Below, one piece after another: positions 1 through 7,100 of a stretch of DNA of 57,320 nucleotides. The DNA comes from Chromohalobacter canadensis (GTDB taxonomy: Bacteria > Pseudomonadota > Gammaproteobacteria > Pseudomonadales > Halomonadaceae): positions 1-57,320 of the forward strand of contig NZ_JAJQJH010000020.1 of NCBI RefSeq assembly GCF_029544075.1, in the 5' to 3' direction. A program made the translations under genes and the position numbers. Within the stretch, counting starts at the first letter, position 1. Each line of letters begins with the position of its first letter. Under the pieces are notes generated by a model that saw only the letters and a program-made list of their open reading frames with translations, was not told where the DNA came from and searched no databases.

Positions 1-75
1 CTCTGGACTACGTGGCACCCCGAGCACACCCCGCATTAACGGCGTAGGGTGTGCAGAAACCAGGGGGTCATTACA

Positions 76-263
76 GGCCAGCGTTGGGAGATGGCCTTGC
101 GGCGGGTGTAGAAACGCACGGCGTCGGGGCCGTAGGCGTGCAGGTCGCCGAACAGCGAGTCCTTCCATCCATCGAAGCTATGGAAGGCGACCGGAACCGG
201 CAGCGGGACATTGATGCCGACCATGCCGACCATGCCGACTTAGATAGCGTCGCCTTTGCGAAG
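76..263 (-). pseudogene. Internal fragment of a second mmsA copy
   Basis: The stretch matches the intact mmsA at 10688-10866 almost base for base and encodes the residues around [15 protein letters not shown] and [16 protein letters not shown]. It holds neither the start nor the 3' end of the gene. It carries a 9-bp internal duplication (gaccatgccg repeated near 222-240) and loses homology after about 263. Its left edge falls exactly at the base equivalent to intact position 10688, and the missing 3' tail resumes at 1794. It is therefore half of a broken duplicate and cannot encode a dehydrogenase. Confidence 0.85.
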
Positions 264-326
264 CGTAAAAAGGCTATCCGGTAGTGGCCCATTCGAGCCG
301 GAACGCAATGGAAGGGCTGGCTATAC

Positions 327-836
327 CTAGTCCTCGGTTTTAGCCATATATACCGCCTCTTGCCCATATGCCGATAAATCTGTCTTAAGCGGCTCACCTA
401 CATGCACAATTTTGAAGCCATGACGCAGCCAATACGATGACGCCCCTTGGATAGCGACCAAGGATATTCTTTGGTATCCCCTGTGCCGTGCGACATCTAG
501 CACAGCGTCCAGCATGTGTTTTGCGGCACCAGCTTTACGGGCAGTGGGAGTTACCGCCATATCATGGATGCACAAACTATCCGCATCTGGTGGCACTGGA
601 TACTCAGCGCCATTTAAGTCAGGCACTTCGCCAAACACCCATGGCAGAGATACAACATAGCCCACTACCAGCTCACCCTGGACTGCCATGAAACAAAAAT
701 CAGGGGCAACAGAGAGCTTTGCGGAAAAGGAATCTACTGTTTCAAGAAGGCTCTCGCTGTAGCACTCCCGCTGTATGCGAGACACTTCCGGCAGGTCGGA
801 CGGTGACATTCTTCGGATTTTCACGTCAGGATACAC
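327..836 (-). CDS. GNAT-family N-acetyltransferase (cassette-like)
   Basis: The 169-residue protein starts at GTG and has the GNAT layout. An N-terminal beta-alpha part (IRRMSPSDLPEVSRIQ) leads to a central strand before the acetyl-CoA loop (CIHDMAVTPTARKAGAAKHML). The C-terminal part is YWLRHGFKIVHVG, typical of the last GNAT strand. The family transfers an acetyl group from acetyl-CoA to an amine; the substrate cannot be read here. The gene is on the same strand as the cassette array and the VOC gene before it. It is probably a cassette gene, though no convincing attC lies beside it. The downstream DNA runs into the mmsA fragment. Confidence 0.82.
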   Translation of the reverse strand: MYPDVKIRRMSPSDLPEVSRIQRECYSESLLETVDSFSAKLSVAPDFCFMAVQGELVVGYVVSLPWVFGEVPDLNGAEYPVPPDADSLCIHDMAVTPTARKAGAAKHMLDAVLDVARHRGYQRISLVAIQGASSYWLRHGFKIVHVGEPLKTDLSAYGQEAVYMAKTED

Positions 837-846
837 CCTGTATTTT

Positions 847-897
847 TTAAGTATAATGCTGCCCCCACTCTAGTGGGAGAAGTCCACATCGCTGTAC
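847..897 (-). other. Possible decayed attC between VOC and GNAT genes
   Basis: The spacer between the two genes is an imperfect palindrome. Outer arms of the type AAGTAYARYGMTG flank an inner hairpin, CCCACT-ct-AGTGGG. The overall shape resembles an attC, but neither end has a convincing GTTRRRY core box. It could be a decayed attC or simply a transcription terminator for the VOC gene. Confidence 0.3.
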
Positions 898-906
898 TTG
901 ACCTTA

Positions 907-1311
907 TTATGTATCGTTACCATCTCTTTCCATCCAAACATTTGCTTTTTCCTCAAAGTCAGGACGCTGTACGGGCACGATGCAGAAACGTTGGCCACTC
1001 GGTGCCTCCAGTATCGTGAAATGACGTACTTTCCCCACCTTCTTCGCGCCTAGTCGCTCAAGTCTTACCACTTCAGCTTCAATGTCATCAGCTTCTATAT
1101 CTAGATGAACACGACTGGGATGGCTTACTTTCTGAACAAGTATCTTCGGCTGTGATGGATCGACTTCGAGCTCTCGGTAGTTTTCATCCCCAGGCTCCAT
1201 ATTGCAGGCGAAAACTTTACAGCCCAGTGCAGCCCCCCAGAACGCAGCGTCACTAGCAAGGTCATCAGTTTCACAATCTATAACGAGCGTCTGCAGCCTG
1301 CTTTTATGCAT
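907..1311 (-). CDS. VOC/glyoxalase-like protein (cassette-like)
   Basis: The 134-residue protein has a vicinal-oxygen-chelate pattern. The N-terminal LVIDCETDDLASDAAFWGAALGCKV resembles a glyoxalase-like module start, and the end reads FTILEAPSGQRFCIVPVQ, the usual last strand with a metal-ligand-like region. An AGGAG Shine-Dalgarno lies six to seven bases before the ATG. It is the first gene behind the promoter and palindrome at 1341-1399, the position held by the arginase-like gene in the other copy of this arrangement. VOC proteins include dioxygenases, lyases and antibiotic-binding proteins; no specific function can be assigned. Confidence 0.8.
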   Translation of the reverse strand: MHKSRLQTLVIDCETDDLASDAAFWGAALGCKVFACNMEPGDENYRELEVDPSQPKILVQKVSHPSRVHLDIEADDIEAEVVRLERLGAKKVGKVRHFTILEAPSGQRFCIVPVQRPDFEEKANVWMERDGNDT

Positions 1312-1340
1312 ATAACGGCTCCTGAAGATGTATAAAAAGC

Positions 1341-1371
1341 ATTATATAGCGAGTTCGCATAAAAAGTTTAA
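1341..1371 (-). promoter_or_regulatory. Sigma70-like promoter ahead of the VOC gene
   Basis: On the minus strand a -35-like TTAAAC (1366-1371) and a -10-like TATATAAT (1341-1348) are separated by 17 bases. The equivalent element at 10251-10281 keeps the same hexamer positions and spacing despite sequence drift, which suggests it is a functional cassette promoter analogous to integron Pc. Confidence 0.6.
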
Positions 1372-1399
1372 CGAGCATCCGCGCTCATGATTTTTATGC
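1357..1399. repeat. 43-bp conserved palindrome, copy 2
   Basis: An imperfect inverted repeat (gcataaaaa at one end, ttttatgc at the other, gagc/gctc inside) has exactly the same length as the palindrome at 10267-10309. The second base pair of the stem changes from T-A in that copy to C-G here, a compensatory change. It overlaps the -35 region of the cassette promoter. Confidence 0.6.
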
Positions 1400-1696
1400 T
1401 CCGCACCAAACCTTTTATTCACAATGAATATGCGTTTTACCTAGCCATATAACACTAATAACCACGCCTGCCACTTTGCCCCAATGTGGGCCTCGCGCCG
1501 ACATTCGCCCTCGCCCACTCGCCCCGCTACCTTCTACCTACGCTACCGCCAGGTGCAGCGTTGCATGCTCCACCGCTTCGCTATCGATGTACCTGAGCTT
1601 ATTTGTGCTTCCTAAGAAGGCAAGCCCTTAATTTCGCAACCTAGCTTAATTTAACGTTGATTAACATACCGCTACACGAAAGACGTAGACACAAAA

Positions 1697-1727
1697 ACGC
1701 CCGCGCCGATGTGAGCGGCGCGGGCGT
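1697..1727 (-). terminator. Terminator of the duplicated mmsA tail
   Basis: An 11-bp G+C-rich stem (ACGCCCGCGCC / GGCGCGGGCGT) is followed on the minus strand by TTTTTGTG. It is the duplicate of the mmsA terminator at 10589-10619. Confidence 0.75.
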
Positions 1728-1794
1728 GGAGTTCAGCCGTGGGGCGGTTCAGGAGGGGAAGCTGAACTGGGCGGTTTCCTGGTCGCTGCGCTTC

Positions 1795-2160
1795 CTACCG
1801 GCTGGTTTTCCGGCGGTCCATCGCCACGGCAATGTCCTCTTCGTGCTCTTCGCCCCAGCCGCAAAGCGGCTCCATGGCCCGCACCAGACTCGCCCCGAAG
1901 GGCGTCAGCGAGTAGTCGACGCGCAGCGGGATCTCTCCATAGTCGGTTCGCTGGACGATGCCGTCGGACTCGAGCTCCTTCAACTGCTGGATCAACATTT
2001 TGTCGCTCACGCCCCGGACGCTTCGCTTGAGCTCGCCGTAACGCGTCGGTCCCTTGTTTAAAAAGAACAGAATCAACGGCTTCCACTTCCCGGAGATCAC
2101 GTGCAGCGTCGCATCCAGGCCGCAAATGAAACGTGGGATTTCTGAGTTTTCTTTCGCCAT
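1795..2160 (-). CDS. HxlR-family transcriptional regulator
   Basis: The 121-residue protein has the HxlR signature: an N-terminal Cys (FICGLDATLHVISGKWKPLIL) and the winged-helix segment RYGELKRSVRGVSDKMLIQQLKELESDGIVQR, then a C-terminal dimer helix. Family members often sense electrophiles or quinones through that cysteine and repress divergent oxidoreductase genes. Here it is divergent from the SDR and quinone oxidoreductase genes, which fits. Its stop codon sits exactly at the junction with the duplicated mmsA tail, so the true C-terminus may have been trimmed or altered when this module was inserted. Confidence 0.88.
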   Translation of the reverse strand: MAKENSEIPRFICGLDATLHVISGKWKPLILFFLNKGPTRYGELKRSVRGVSDKMLIQQLKELESDGIVQRTDYGEIPLRVDYSLTPFGASLVRAMEPLCGWGEEHEEDIAVAMDRRKTSR

Positions 2161-2254
2161 AACGGGTACTTACCAAAAGGTGCATACTTGAACATTTGTA
2201 AGCGGTTTATATATCGTGAAGGCGAATCAAGTCAACACACACGGAGACCCAACC

Positions 2255-2989
2255 ATGAGTCGGCTAAACGGTAAAATCGCACTAATCACAGGCGGAGCCA
2301 GCGGCATCGGCCAGGCCTCGGCCCAACGCCTCATCGACGAAGGCGCTTTCGTCTTCATTGTCGGACGGCGCCAGGACGTCCTCGACAACGCGGCTGAGGC
2401 ACTGGGATCCAACGCCCGGAGCATCCAGGCGGATGTGACAAAGCCGGAGGATCTCGACCGCGTCTTCGACACGATCCAGAAAGAAAAAGGGCACCTGGAC
2501 GTATTGGTGGCCAACGCGGGCGTTGGCGAATTCGCTAGCCTGGGACAGATCACCGAGGCGCACTACGACTACATCTTCGACATCAACGTCAAAGGCACCC
2601 TCTTCACCGTCCAGAAGGCCCTGCCCCTGATGACGAACGGCGGCTCCATCATCCTCACCGGGTCCACGGTGGGCAGCATGGGCACCCCGGCGATGAGCAT
2701 CTACAGCGCCTCCAAGGCGGCCGTCCGAAACCTGGTGCGCAGTTGGGCCCATGATCTCAGGGGCACCGGCATTCGCGTGAACGTCATGTCTCCTGGCCCG
2801 ACCAAAACAGACAAGCTGATGGAACTGCTCCCATCCGAAGCCCTGAGCGAGATGAACCGGACCGTACCGCTTGAGCGTCTGGGCGATCCCAAGGAAACCG
2901 CAGGCGCGGTGGCGTTCCTGGCGTCCGACGACAGCAGCTTCATGACGGGGAGTGAGGTGTTCGTTGACGGGGGCTACGCGCAGGTTTAG
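2255..2989 (+). CDS. SDR-family NAD(P)-dependent oxidoreductase
   Basis: The 244-residue protein is a classical short-chain dehydrogenase. It has the cofactor loop TGGASGIG near residue 12, NAG near residue 88, and the catalytic YSASK with an upstream serine (ILTGSTVGS). The C-terminus MTGSEVFVDGGYAQV is typical of the FabG-like group. The ATG at 2255 is preferred over the upstream GTG at 2216 because cggagac lies seven bases before it. It is probably co-transcribed with the quinone oxidoreductase 38 bp downstream and controlled by the divergent HxlR protein. The substrate is unknown. Confidence 0.9.
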   Translation: MSRLNGKIALITGGASGIGQASAQRLIDEGAFVFIVGRRQDVLDNAAEALGSNARSIQADVTKPEDLDRVFDTIQKEKGHLDVLVANAGVGEFASLGQITEAHYDYIFDINVKGTLFTVQKALPLMTNGGSIILTGSTVGSMGTPAMSIYSASKAAVRNLVRSWAHDLRGTGIRVNVMSPGPTKTDKLMELLPSEALSEMNRTVPLERLGDPKETAGAVAFLASDDSSFMTGSEVFVDGGYAQV

Positions 2990-3027
2990 ATGGCTGTCCC
3001 ACTATTCCCTCGATGGGAGGAAAGAAC

Positions 3028-3987
3028 ATGAAGGCTGCATATTATGATGTTCCAGGCGGACCGGAGGTCCTGAGCTACACAGAAGTCGAGGCTCCGGTTT
3101 GTCCCGAGGATGGAGTGCTCCTCCGGGTGGAGGCAATCTCGATCGAGGGGGGCGATCTCATCAATCGGGCGACGGCGGCGCCTCAGGCAGCAGGCCACGT
3201 TCCCGGCTATGCGGCTTCGGGCGAGATCATCGAGGTTGGCACGAAGGTTCACGACCGCTTCATCGGGCAAAAGGTGACGTCATTCGACATGGGCGGGTCC
3301 CATGCCGAATTGCGCGCCGTGAAGACCACGCGGACATGGATCGTGCCGGACGGGTTGCAGATGGCGGCTGCGGCCGCCCTGCCCATCTCGTTCGGAACCG
3401 CCCATCACAGCCTGTTCGCGCGCGGAAACCTGGTCGACGGCGAGACCCTGCTCGTGCAGGGCGGAGCGGGCAGCGTCGGGGTCGCGGCAATCCAACTGGC
3501 ACATCGCGCCGGCTCGAAGGTGTTGGCAACCGTCTCGGGCGCGGATCGCGTCGCGCGACTGCGAGCTTATGGGCTGGACGCCGCGATCGACCACCGCTCA
3601 GAGGATGTGACAGCGGCCGTCATGCGGCTGACCGACGGCCGCGGCATGGATCTGGTCGTCGATCCCGTCGGGTCCACGCTCGCGGGATCGCTTGCCGCAC
3701 TCCGGCCCGAGGGCCGTCTGGTCTTCGTCGGCAATGCAGGGCGCGCGTCGCTGGACCTGGACCTCTGGCCCGCCTTGCAGGCCAACCAGACGCTTCTGGG
3801 TGTGTTCATGGGCAGCCAGCTCGAAAAACCCGAAGTCCACAGGACGGTCGACGACATGTTGCGCCTGGCCGCCACCGGTGAGCTGGAGATTCCCATAGAT
3901 CGACGGTTTTCGCTTTGCGAGGTCGCGGCGGCACATGCCTATGCCGAGGAAAATTCCATTCTGGGCCGGGTCGTCCTTGTCCCTTGA
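3028..3987 (+). CDS. Zinc-type MDR, quinone oxidoreductase-like
   Basis: The 319-residue protein belongs to the medium-chain dehydrogenase/reductase superfamily, NADPH:quinone reductase branch. It has the N-terminal GroES-like domain (GYAASGEIIEVG) and the Rossmann loop QGGAGSVGVAAIQLA near residue 150; the structural zinc cysteines are absent. The family reduces quinones or activated alkenes with NADPH. GGAGG lies seven bases before the chosen ATG. It follows the SDR gene on the same strand, suggesting a small carbonyl/quinone detoxification operon. The gene ends a few bases before an IS3 transposase remnant. Confidence 0.9.
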   Translation: MKAAYYDVPGGPEVLSYTEVEAPVCPEDGVLLRVEAISIEGGDLINRATAAPQAAGHVPGYAASGEIIEVGTKVHDRFIGQKVTSFDMGGSHAELRAVKTTRTWIVPDGLQMAAAAALPISFGTAHHSLFARGNLVDGETLLVQGGAGSVGVAAIQLAHRAGSKVLATVSGADRVARLRAYGLDAAIDHRSEDVTAAVMRLTDGRGMDLVVDPVGSTLAGSLAALRPEGRLVFVGNAGRASLDLDLWPALQANQTLLGVFMGSQLEKPEVHRTVDDMLRLAATGELEIPIDRRFSLCEVAAAHAYAEENSILGRVVLVP

Positions 3988-3995
3988 CCTGCGAG

Positions 3996-4229
3996 ACCCG
4001 GCCGATGTCTCGTAAAGGCTGCACACCGGATAACGCAGCCTGCGAAGGCTTCTTTGGTCGGCTTAAGGCCGAACTTTTCTACCACAGGAATTGGCAACAC
4101 ACGTCGCTCGAGCAGTTCATGGAGGAAGTGGATTCCTACATACGGTGGTATAACGAGAAACGGATTAAAATCTCGCTAGGTGGCCTGAGTCCTCTCGAAT
4201 ACCGAAAGGACCTAGGGATCGCAGCATGA
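3996..4229 (+). pseudogene. IS3-family OrfB C-terminal remnant
   Basis: About 75 residues from MSRKGCTPDNAACEGFFGRLK to PLEYRKDLGIA correspond to the end of an IS3-group DDE transposase. The catalytic Glu region (DNAACEGFFGRLK) and the common YIRWYNEKRIK..LGGLSPLEYR tail are present. The helix-turn-helix partner, the first two catalytic Asp residues and one IS end are missing. It is a different element from the intact IS at 6178-7447 and marks the right border of the hxlR/SDR/MDR module, probably a scar of its acquisition. Confidence 0.88.
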
Positions 4230-4535
4230 AGGAGTCCAAGAAAAGCGCCGCCCCCCCCTTTACGGACTTATAGCTCCGGCGTCGACGACCCTCCGGGGCC
4301 CGGATGAACAAGCAAGGAAGGAACGTTTGTGGCCCCAGCCGGGCCGTGGAGCAGTTCGAACATCAGGAGCAATGCTCTAGCCCTCCAATGCACGCTGCTC
4401 TCGTCGCCAGGTGGCCGGCGACGAATTCGTCATCGGCAGAAGGCCTCTCTGCAGCCCATGGCTCTGAGCGCGCTGGCATGCGCACACCCATGCGCATAGG
4501 CTATCTTTACGTGATTACTGTTCCCGGAGGCTGTC
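4230..4535. other. Intergenic stretch with no recognised gene
   Basis: Between the transposase remnant and the ccdA-like gene I see no credible coding sequence, attC or tRNA. It contains a C-rich run (4251-4258) close behind the transposase stop, presumably the vestige of the IS end, and the GGAGG Shine-Dalgarno of the ccdA-like gene at 4526-4530. Confidence 0.5.
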
Positions 4536-4782
4536 ATGGGCAAGCTCTACAACACAGCCGCACCAAAAAAAGCCGCGAATCTTTCAGTTAACAGCGACTT
4601 GCTGAATAAGACCCGCGCTCTGAACATCAACCTCTCGGCCACCCTGGAGCGGGCATTGCAAGAGGAACTGGCAAAGCGCGCAGCTGAGCAATGGGTTGAA
4701 GAAAACCGGTCAGCGATCGAATCGCTACAACGAATTCGTCGAGCAGCATGGCTGTTTCGGAGACGAATTTCGGGAGTTTTGA
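4536..4782 (+). pseudogene. ccdA: ccdA-like antitoxin, frameshifted
   Basis: The frame begins [23 protein letters not shown], then [15 protein letters not shown] and [11 protein letters not shown], matching CcdA, the ribbon-helix-helix antitoxin that represses its operon and neutralises CcdB. An extra base near 4724 shifts the frame. Reading on in the neighbouring frame restores the family ending [18 protein letters not shown] and a TGA that overlaps the ATG of ccdB, the usual coupling in this operon. As written the C-terminal toxin-binding tail is lost, so the antitoxin is probably inactive. Confidence 0.82.
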
Positions 4783-5096
4783 TGGCTCAGTTCGACGTTT
4801 ATCCGAACCCCAGCCGAACCAGCAAGACATATTACCCTTACTTGGTGGATGTTCAAAGCCCTCTACTTAGAGAGCTCGCAACGCGTATCGTCATCCCTCT
4901 GGGTTAACGCTCCGCCTTTGGCGGGCAGGCCATGCAGGGCCTCATACCGGAAATTACCTTCGCCGATCAGGAATTATTGTTGCTGACCCCGCAAATTTCC
5001 TCAGTACCTGAAAAACACCTCAAGAGCCCGATTGGCTCCCTGGCTCATGCCAGAGAACCGATTGTTAAAGCTCTGGATCTCGCTATTACTGGTATT
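4782..5096 (+). pseudogene. ccdB: ccdB-like toxin with premature stop
   Basis: The frame starts [21 protein letters not shown] and continues VDVQSPLL and RIVIPLG, as in CcdB, the gyrase poison. An in-frame TAA at 4905-4907 ends it after 41 residues. The same frame then resumes (RSAFGGQAMQGLIPEITF... to LDLAITGI), giving 105 codons in total, the family length. The natural stop after ITGI is also missing, because the frame runs straight into the attC-like palindrome. With both partners broken the locus is a relic. Confidence 0.82.
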
Positions 5097-5541
5097 GAAT
5101 GCCCGCAGCATGCGCGGCTTTGTAATGGAGGCGAAGCCGCAATGAAAAAGCCGTCGCTATGCCTGCGTATTGTTCAGCATTTTCTGCAGTCCACTTGGAT
5201 ACTTTATTTTCCAAATCTCCAAAAATCATAACATGCCTTAATCTGAAATGAGGGTCTGACGAGGCCTTCTCCAGTCTCTGAGCAAGCAACTCTGCGCAAT
5301 TGGCTCGATCCTCATGGATGAGCAAGTCGGATTCCATTGCTTCTCCTAACACAAAGCAAATGTTGAGGAATGGAGCAATTTTCTGTCCCTTATAATAAGC
5401 TTTCGTCCTAATCTCACCGAGCTGCTCCATTATGTGAGGTAACTGACATACTCGATTCACAAAGGCTTGGTCATTATATTGTGCCTTCAGTTCAGCTTGA
5501 ATTTTTGCAAAGAACATCCTCAACTTTATTTCTTCAAACAT
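5086..5541 (-). CDS. Cassette protein of unknown function (151 aa)
   Basis: The soluble, mostly helical protein (MFEEIKLRMFFAKIQAELKA..., QLPHIMEQLGEIR, CFVLGEAMESDLLIHEDRANCAELLAQRLEKA) matches no family I recognise. AGGAG lies before the ATG. The last 30 or so residues are encoded within the attC-like palindrome, so the native C-terminus is uncertain. It is the sixth cassette gene of the array counting from mmsA. Confidence 0.7.
   Translation of the reverse strand: MFEEIKLRMFFAKIQAELKAQYNDQAFVNRVCQLPHIMEQLGEIRTKAYYKGQKIAPFLNICFVLGEAMESDLLIHEDRANCAELLAQRLEKASSDPHFRLRHVMIFGDLENKVSKWTAENAEQYAGIATAFSLRLRLHYKAAHAAGIQYQ
5090..5178 (-). other. attC-like site of the 151-residue cassette
   Basis: This imperfect palindrome has arms ATACGCAGGCATAGCG / CGCAGCATGCG. 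It shares long blocks with the attC at 7901-7984, such as ggcgaagccgcaa and gaaaaagc. The R''-type box is GCTGAAC on the minus strand (5172-5178). The opposite R' box has lost its GTTRRRY form at the ccdB junction (TATTGAA), so this end was probably broken by rearrangement and is no longer a good recombination site. Confidence 0.65.
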
Positions 5542-5566
5542 AATCTCGACTCCTTCCGACTGGCAT

Positions 5567-5644
5567 GTCTAACGTGCGCCATAAGCAGTCGAGTGAAACG
5601 AGGTCCGGCGCACGGAGTGCATGAACTGAATGGCCTGGTTAAGC
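5567..5644 (-). other. attC site of the second GNAT cassette
   Basis: The 78-bp site has perfect core boxes at both ends: GTCTAAC at 5567-5573 and GTTAAGC at 5638-5644 (plus-strand view). The inner L boxes GCGCCAT and GGCCATT are complementary in type, and the centre forms an imperfect hairpin. It starts five bases after the stop codon of the GNAT gene, as attC sites do. Confidence 0.85.
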
Positions 5645-5648
5645 CTCG

Positions 5649-6113
5649 TCACTGCAAAACCTTACGCATGAGTGCGTTTGGAACGACTACCCCCCGCAAC
5701 TCGGGCGCCCGCCGCTCAATTATACAGAACCCGAATTTTTCAAAGAAAGGCTGTGCCGTTCGACTGACGTCGGATGTCAGTTCTGTTAAACCAACCGAGA
5801 CTGCCTCACTGTGAAGAGTCGACATCAATAACCTTCCAATTCCCTGACTTGGGTGAAATCCCGAGACGAAAAAATGATCAATATAGCCGGAAGGTTGCAC
5901 ATCGGCATACCCAACAACCTTTTCGTCAATCTCTACGACAAATGGCTTGATATCACGCATTTTCCGTGCCCAAAGCTCCTGATCCAAGCTTGCCGGCGCC
6001 CAAGCATTAATCTGCTCCGGTGTGTAGTCACGGCTTGCAACAAGGTGAATCGCCGAGTGAAAGATTTCGAAAAGCTCACGCTCTTCGCCAATACGAAAGC
6101 GACGGATATGCAC
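5649..6113 (-). CDS. GNAT-family N-acetyltransferase (cassette gene)
   Basis: The 154-residue protein has a GNAT fold: IRRFRIGEERELFEIFHSAIH at the N-terminus, FVVEIDEKVVGYADV in the central sheet, the acetyl-CoA loop HPSQGIGRLLMSTL near residue 95, and PFFEKFGFCIIERR at the end. The sequence resembles the YafP/ElaA-like group of small acetyltransferases. The GTG start at 6113 is chosen because AGGAG lies seven to eight bases upstream; an in-frame upstream start would lie inside the preceding attC. The substrate is unknown. Confidence 0.85.
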   Translation of the reverse strand: MHIRRFRIGEERELFEIFHSAIHLVASRDYTPEQINAWAPASLDQELWARKMRDIKPFVVEIDEKVVGYADVQPSGYIDHFFVSGFHPSQGIGRLLMSTLHSEAVSVGLTELTSDVSRTAQPFFEKFGFCIIERRAPELRGVVVPNALMRKVLQ

Positions 6114-6128
6114 TATTGCTCCTGTGAG

Positions 6129-6177
6129 GCTTAACGACAATGCCTAGCCGTACCGGAACCGCGAAGCGGTGAAGGCG
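6129..6177 (-). other. Left part of an attC split by IS3
   Basis: The box GCTTAAC (6129-6135, GTTAAGC on the coding strand) lies 16 bp upstream of the GNAT start and opens an attC that breaks off at the IS end. The other part is at 7448-7473, ending GTTAGGC (7467-7473). Joined, the two parts make a 75-bp site with boxes of the right type, following the stop codon of the 140-residue cassette gene. Confidence 0.75.
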
Positions 6178-6209
6178 TGGACTTCCCCCAAAAAAGTGGA
6201 CACGCGCCA

Positions 6210-7100
6210 TCAGTGCAAATCCTCAAATTCCAGCGGCGTCCTGTAACCAAGGCTGCTGTGGAGCCGTTGGGTGTTATAAAAGCCTTCAATATAGCGATTT
6301 ATATGCTTCCGTAATTGCCGCATCGTCACGAAACTGGTGGCGTGCAGCAATTCTCCCTTCAACGTCTTGAAGAAGGACTCAACCTCGGCGTTGTCCGTGC
6401 ATTGGCCCGGGCGGTTCATGCTGTGACGTACCCGATGCTGTTTTAGCAATCGTTGCGTCTTTTGGGCCCGGTATTCGATACCTCGATCCGTGTGAAGCAA
6501 TAATCCAGCAGCGGGACGCCGCAATTCGAAAGCCTCTCGCAGGGTCGCTCTGGAGAAATCCGCACTCAGTTTCTCACCCAATCGCCAGCTCAGCACTCGA
6601 CGCGAGAACAGATCCAGCACCACCGCCAGGAAGACGTATTTCGAACCCAGCTTGATGTAGGTGACGTCGCTGCTCCACTGCTGATCGACAGCGTCCGGTG
6701 CGGAGGCTTCCAAACGGTGATTGGGCAGCGCTTTCAGCTCATGACGTCGCCTCGCCAAGCGCCGGTAGACACGGGAAACACGCGCCCTCATTCCCCATTG
6801 CTGCATCACCTTCGCAACCCGGTTTTCACCTACCGTGACGCCCTCACGGCGCAACGCTTGATAAACCCGTGGACTGCCATATCGTCCCCCGCTGTCATCG
6901 TAGATCTTGCGGATCTGGGACAACAGCACAGCCTGCTCGGACATTCGTTTGCTTGGCTTTCGGTTGACCCAAGCGTAGTAGCCGGAGCGTGAAATGCTCA
7001 GGTGCTGGCAAAGCGACTTTACGCTGTATCGTTGCCGGTGTTTCCAGACGAACCGGAACGCTTCCGTCGTTCCTCGGCCTGAAAACGTTGAAACTTTTTT
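6210..7100 (-). CDS. IS3 transposase OrfB (via -1 frameshift)
   Basis: This is the catalytic half of the transposase. The open frame runs from the slippery site through SLCQHLSISRSGYYAWVNRK to the DDE domain. The catalytic residues are Asp in QQWSSDVTYI, Asp in LLLHTDRGIEY and Glu in DNAEVESFFKTLKGE, spaced as in the IS3 family. There is no good independent start, so it is probably made as an OrfAB fusion by -1 slippage on A AAA AAG (7100-7094). An internal ATG at 6944 would omit about 50 residues. The frame appears intact. Confidence 0.9.
   Translation of the reverse strand, partial: KKVSTFSGRGTTEAFRFVWKHRQRYSVKSLCQHLSISRSGYYAWVNRKPSKRMSEQAVLLSQIRKIYDDSGGRYGSPRVYQALRREGVTVGENRVAKVMQQWGMRARVSRVYRRLARRRHELKALPNHRLEASAPDAVDQQWSSDVTYIKLGSKYVFLAVVLDLFSRRVLSWRLGEKLSADFSRATLREAFELRRPAAGLLLHTDRGIEYRAQKTQRLLKQHRVRHSMNRPGQCTDNAEVESFFKTLKGELLHATSFVTMRQLRKHINRYIEGFYNTQRLHSSLGYRTPLEFEDLH

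Larger units (their letters stand above)
1340..1794 (-). repeat. Diverged copy of the mmsA 3' end and downstream region
   Basis: This segment aligns with 10250-10687. It contains the last codons of mmsA (the AQFSFPS end), the terminator hairpin, a less conserved spacer with shared islands such as gattaacat and gctacacgaaa, and the promoter/palindrome element. The mmsA coding part and terminator are nearly identical to the intact copy, whereas the spacer has drifted much more. Homology ends abruptly at 1794, next to the stop codon of the hxlR-like gene. Confidence 0.85.

Noticed and set aside
1657-2061. A 134-codon plus-strand frame across the mmsA-tail/hxlR junction
   Set aside because: It bridges a recombination junction antisense to recognisable genes, so it is accidental.
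4304-4591. A 95-codon frame before the ccdA-like gene
   Set aside because: It overlaps the start of ccdA in another frame and has no Shine-Dalgarno or family resemblance.
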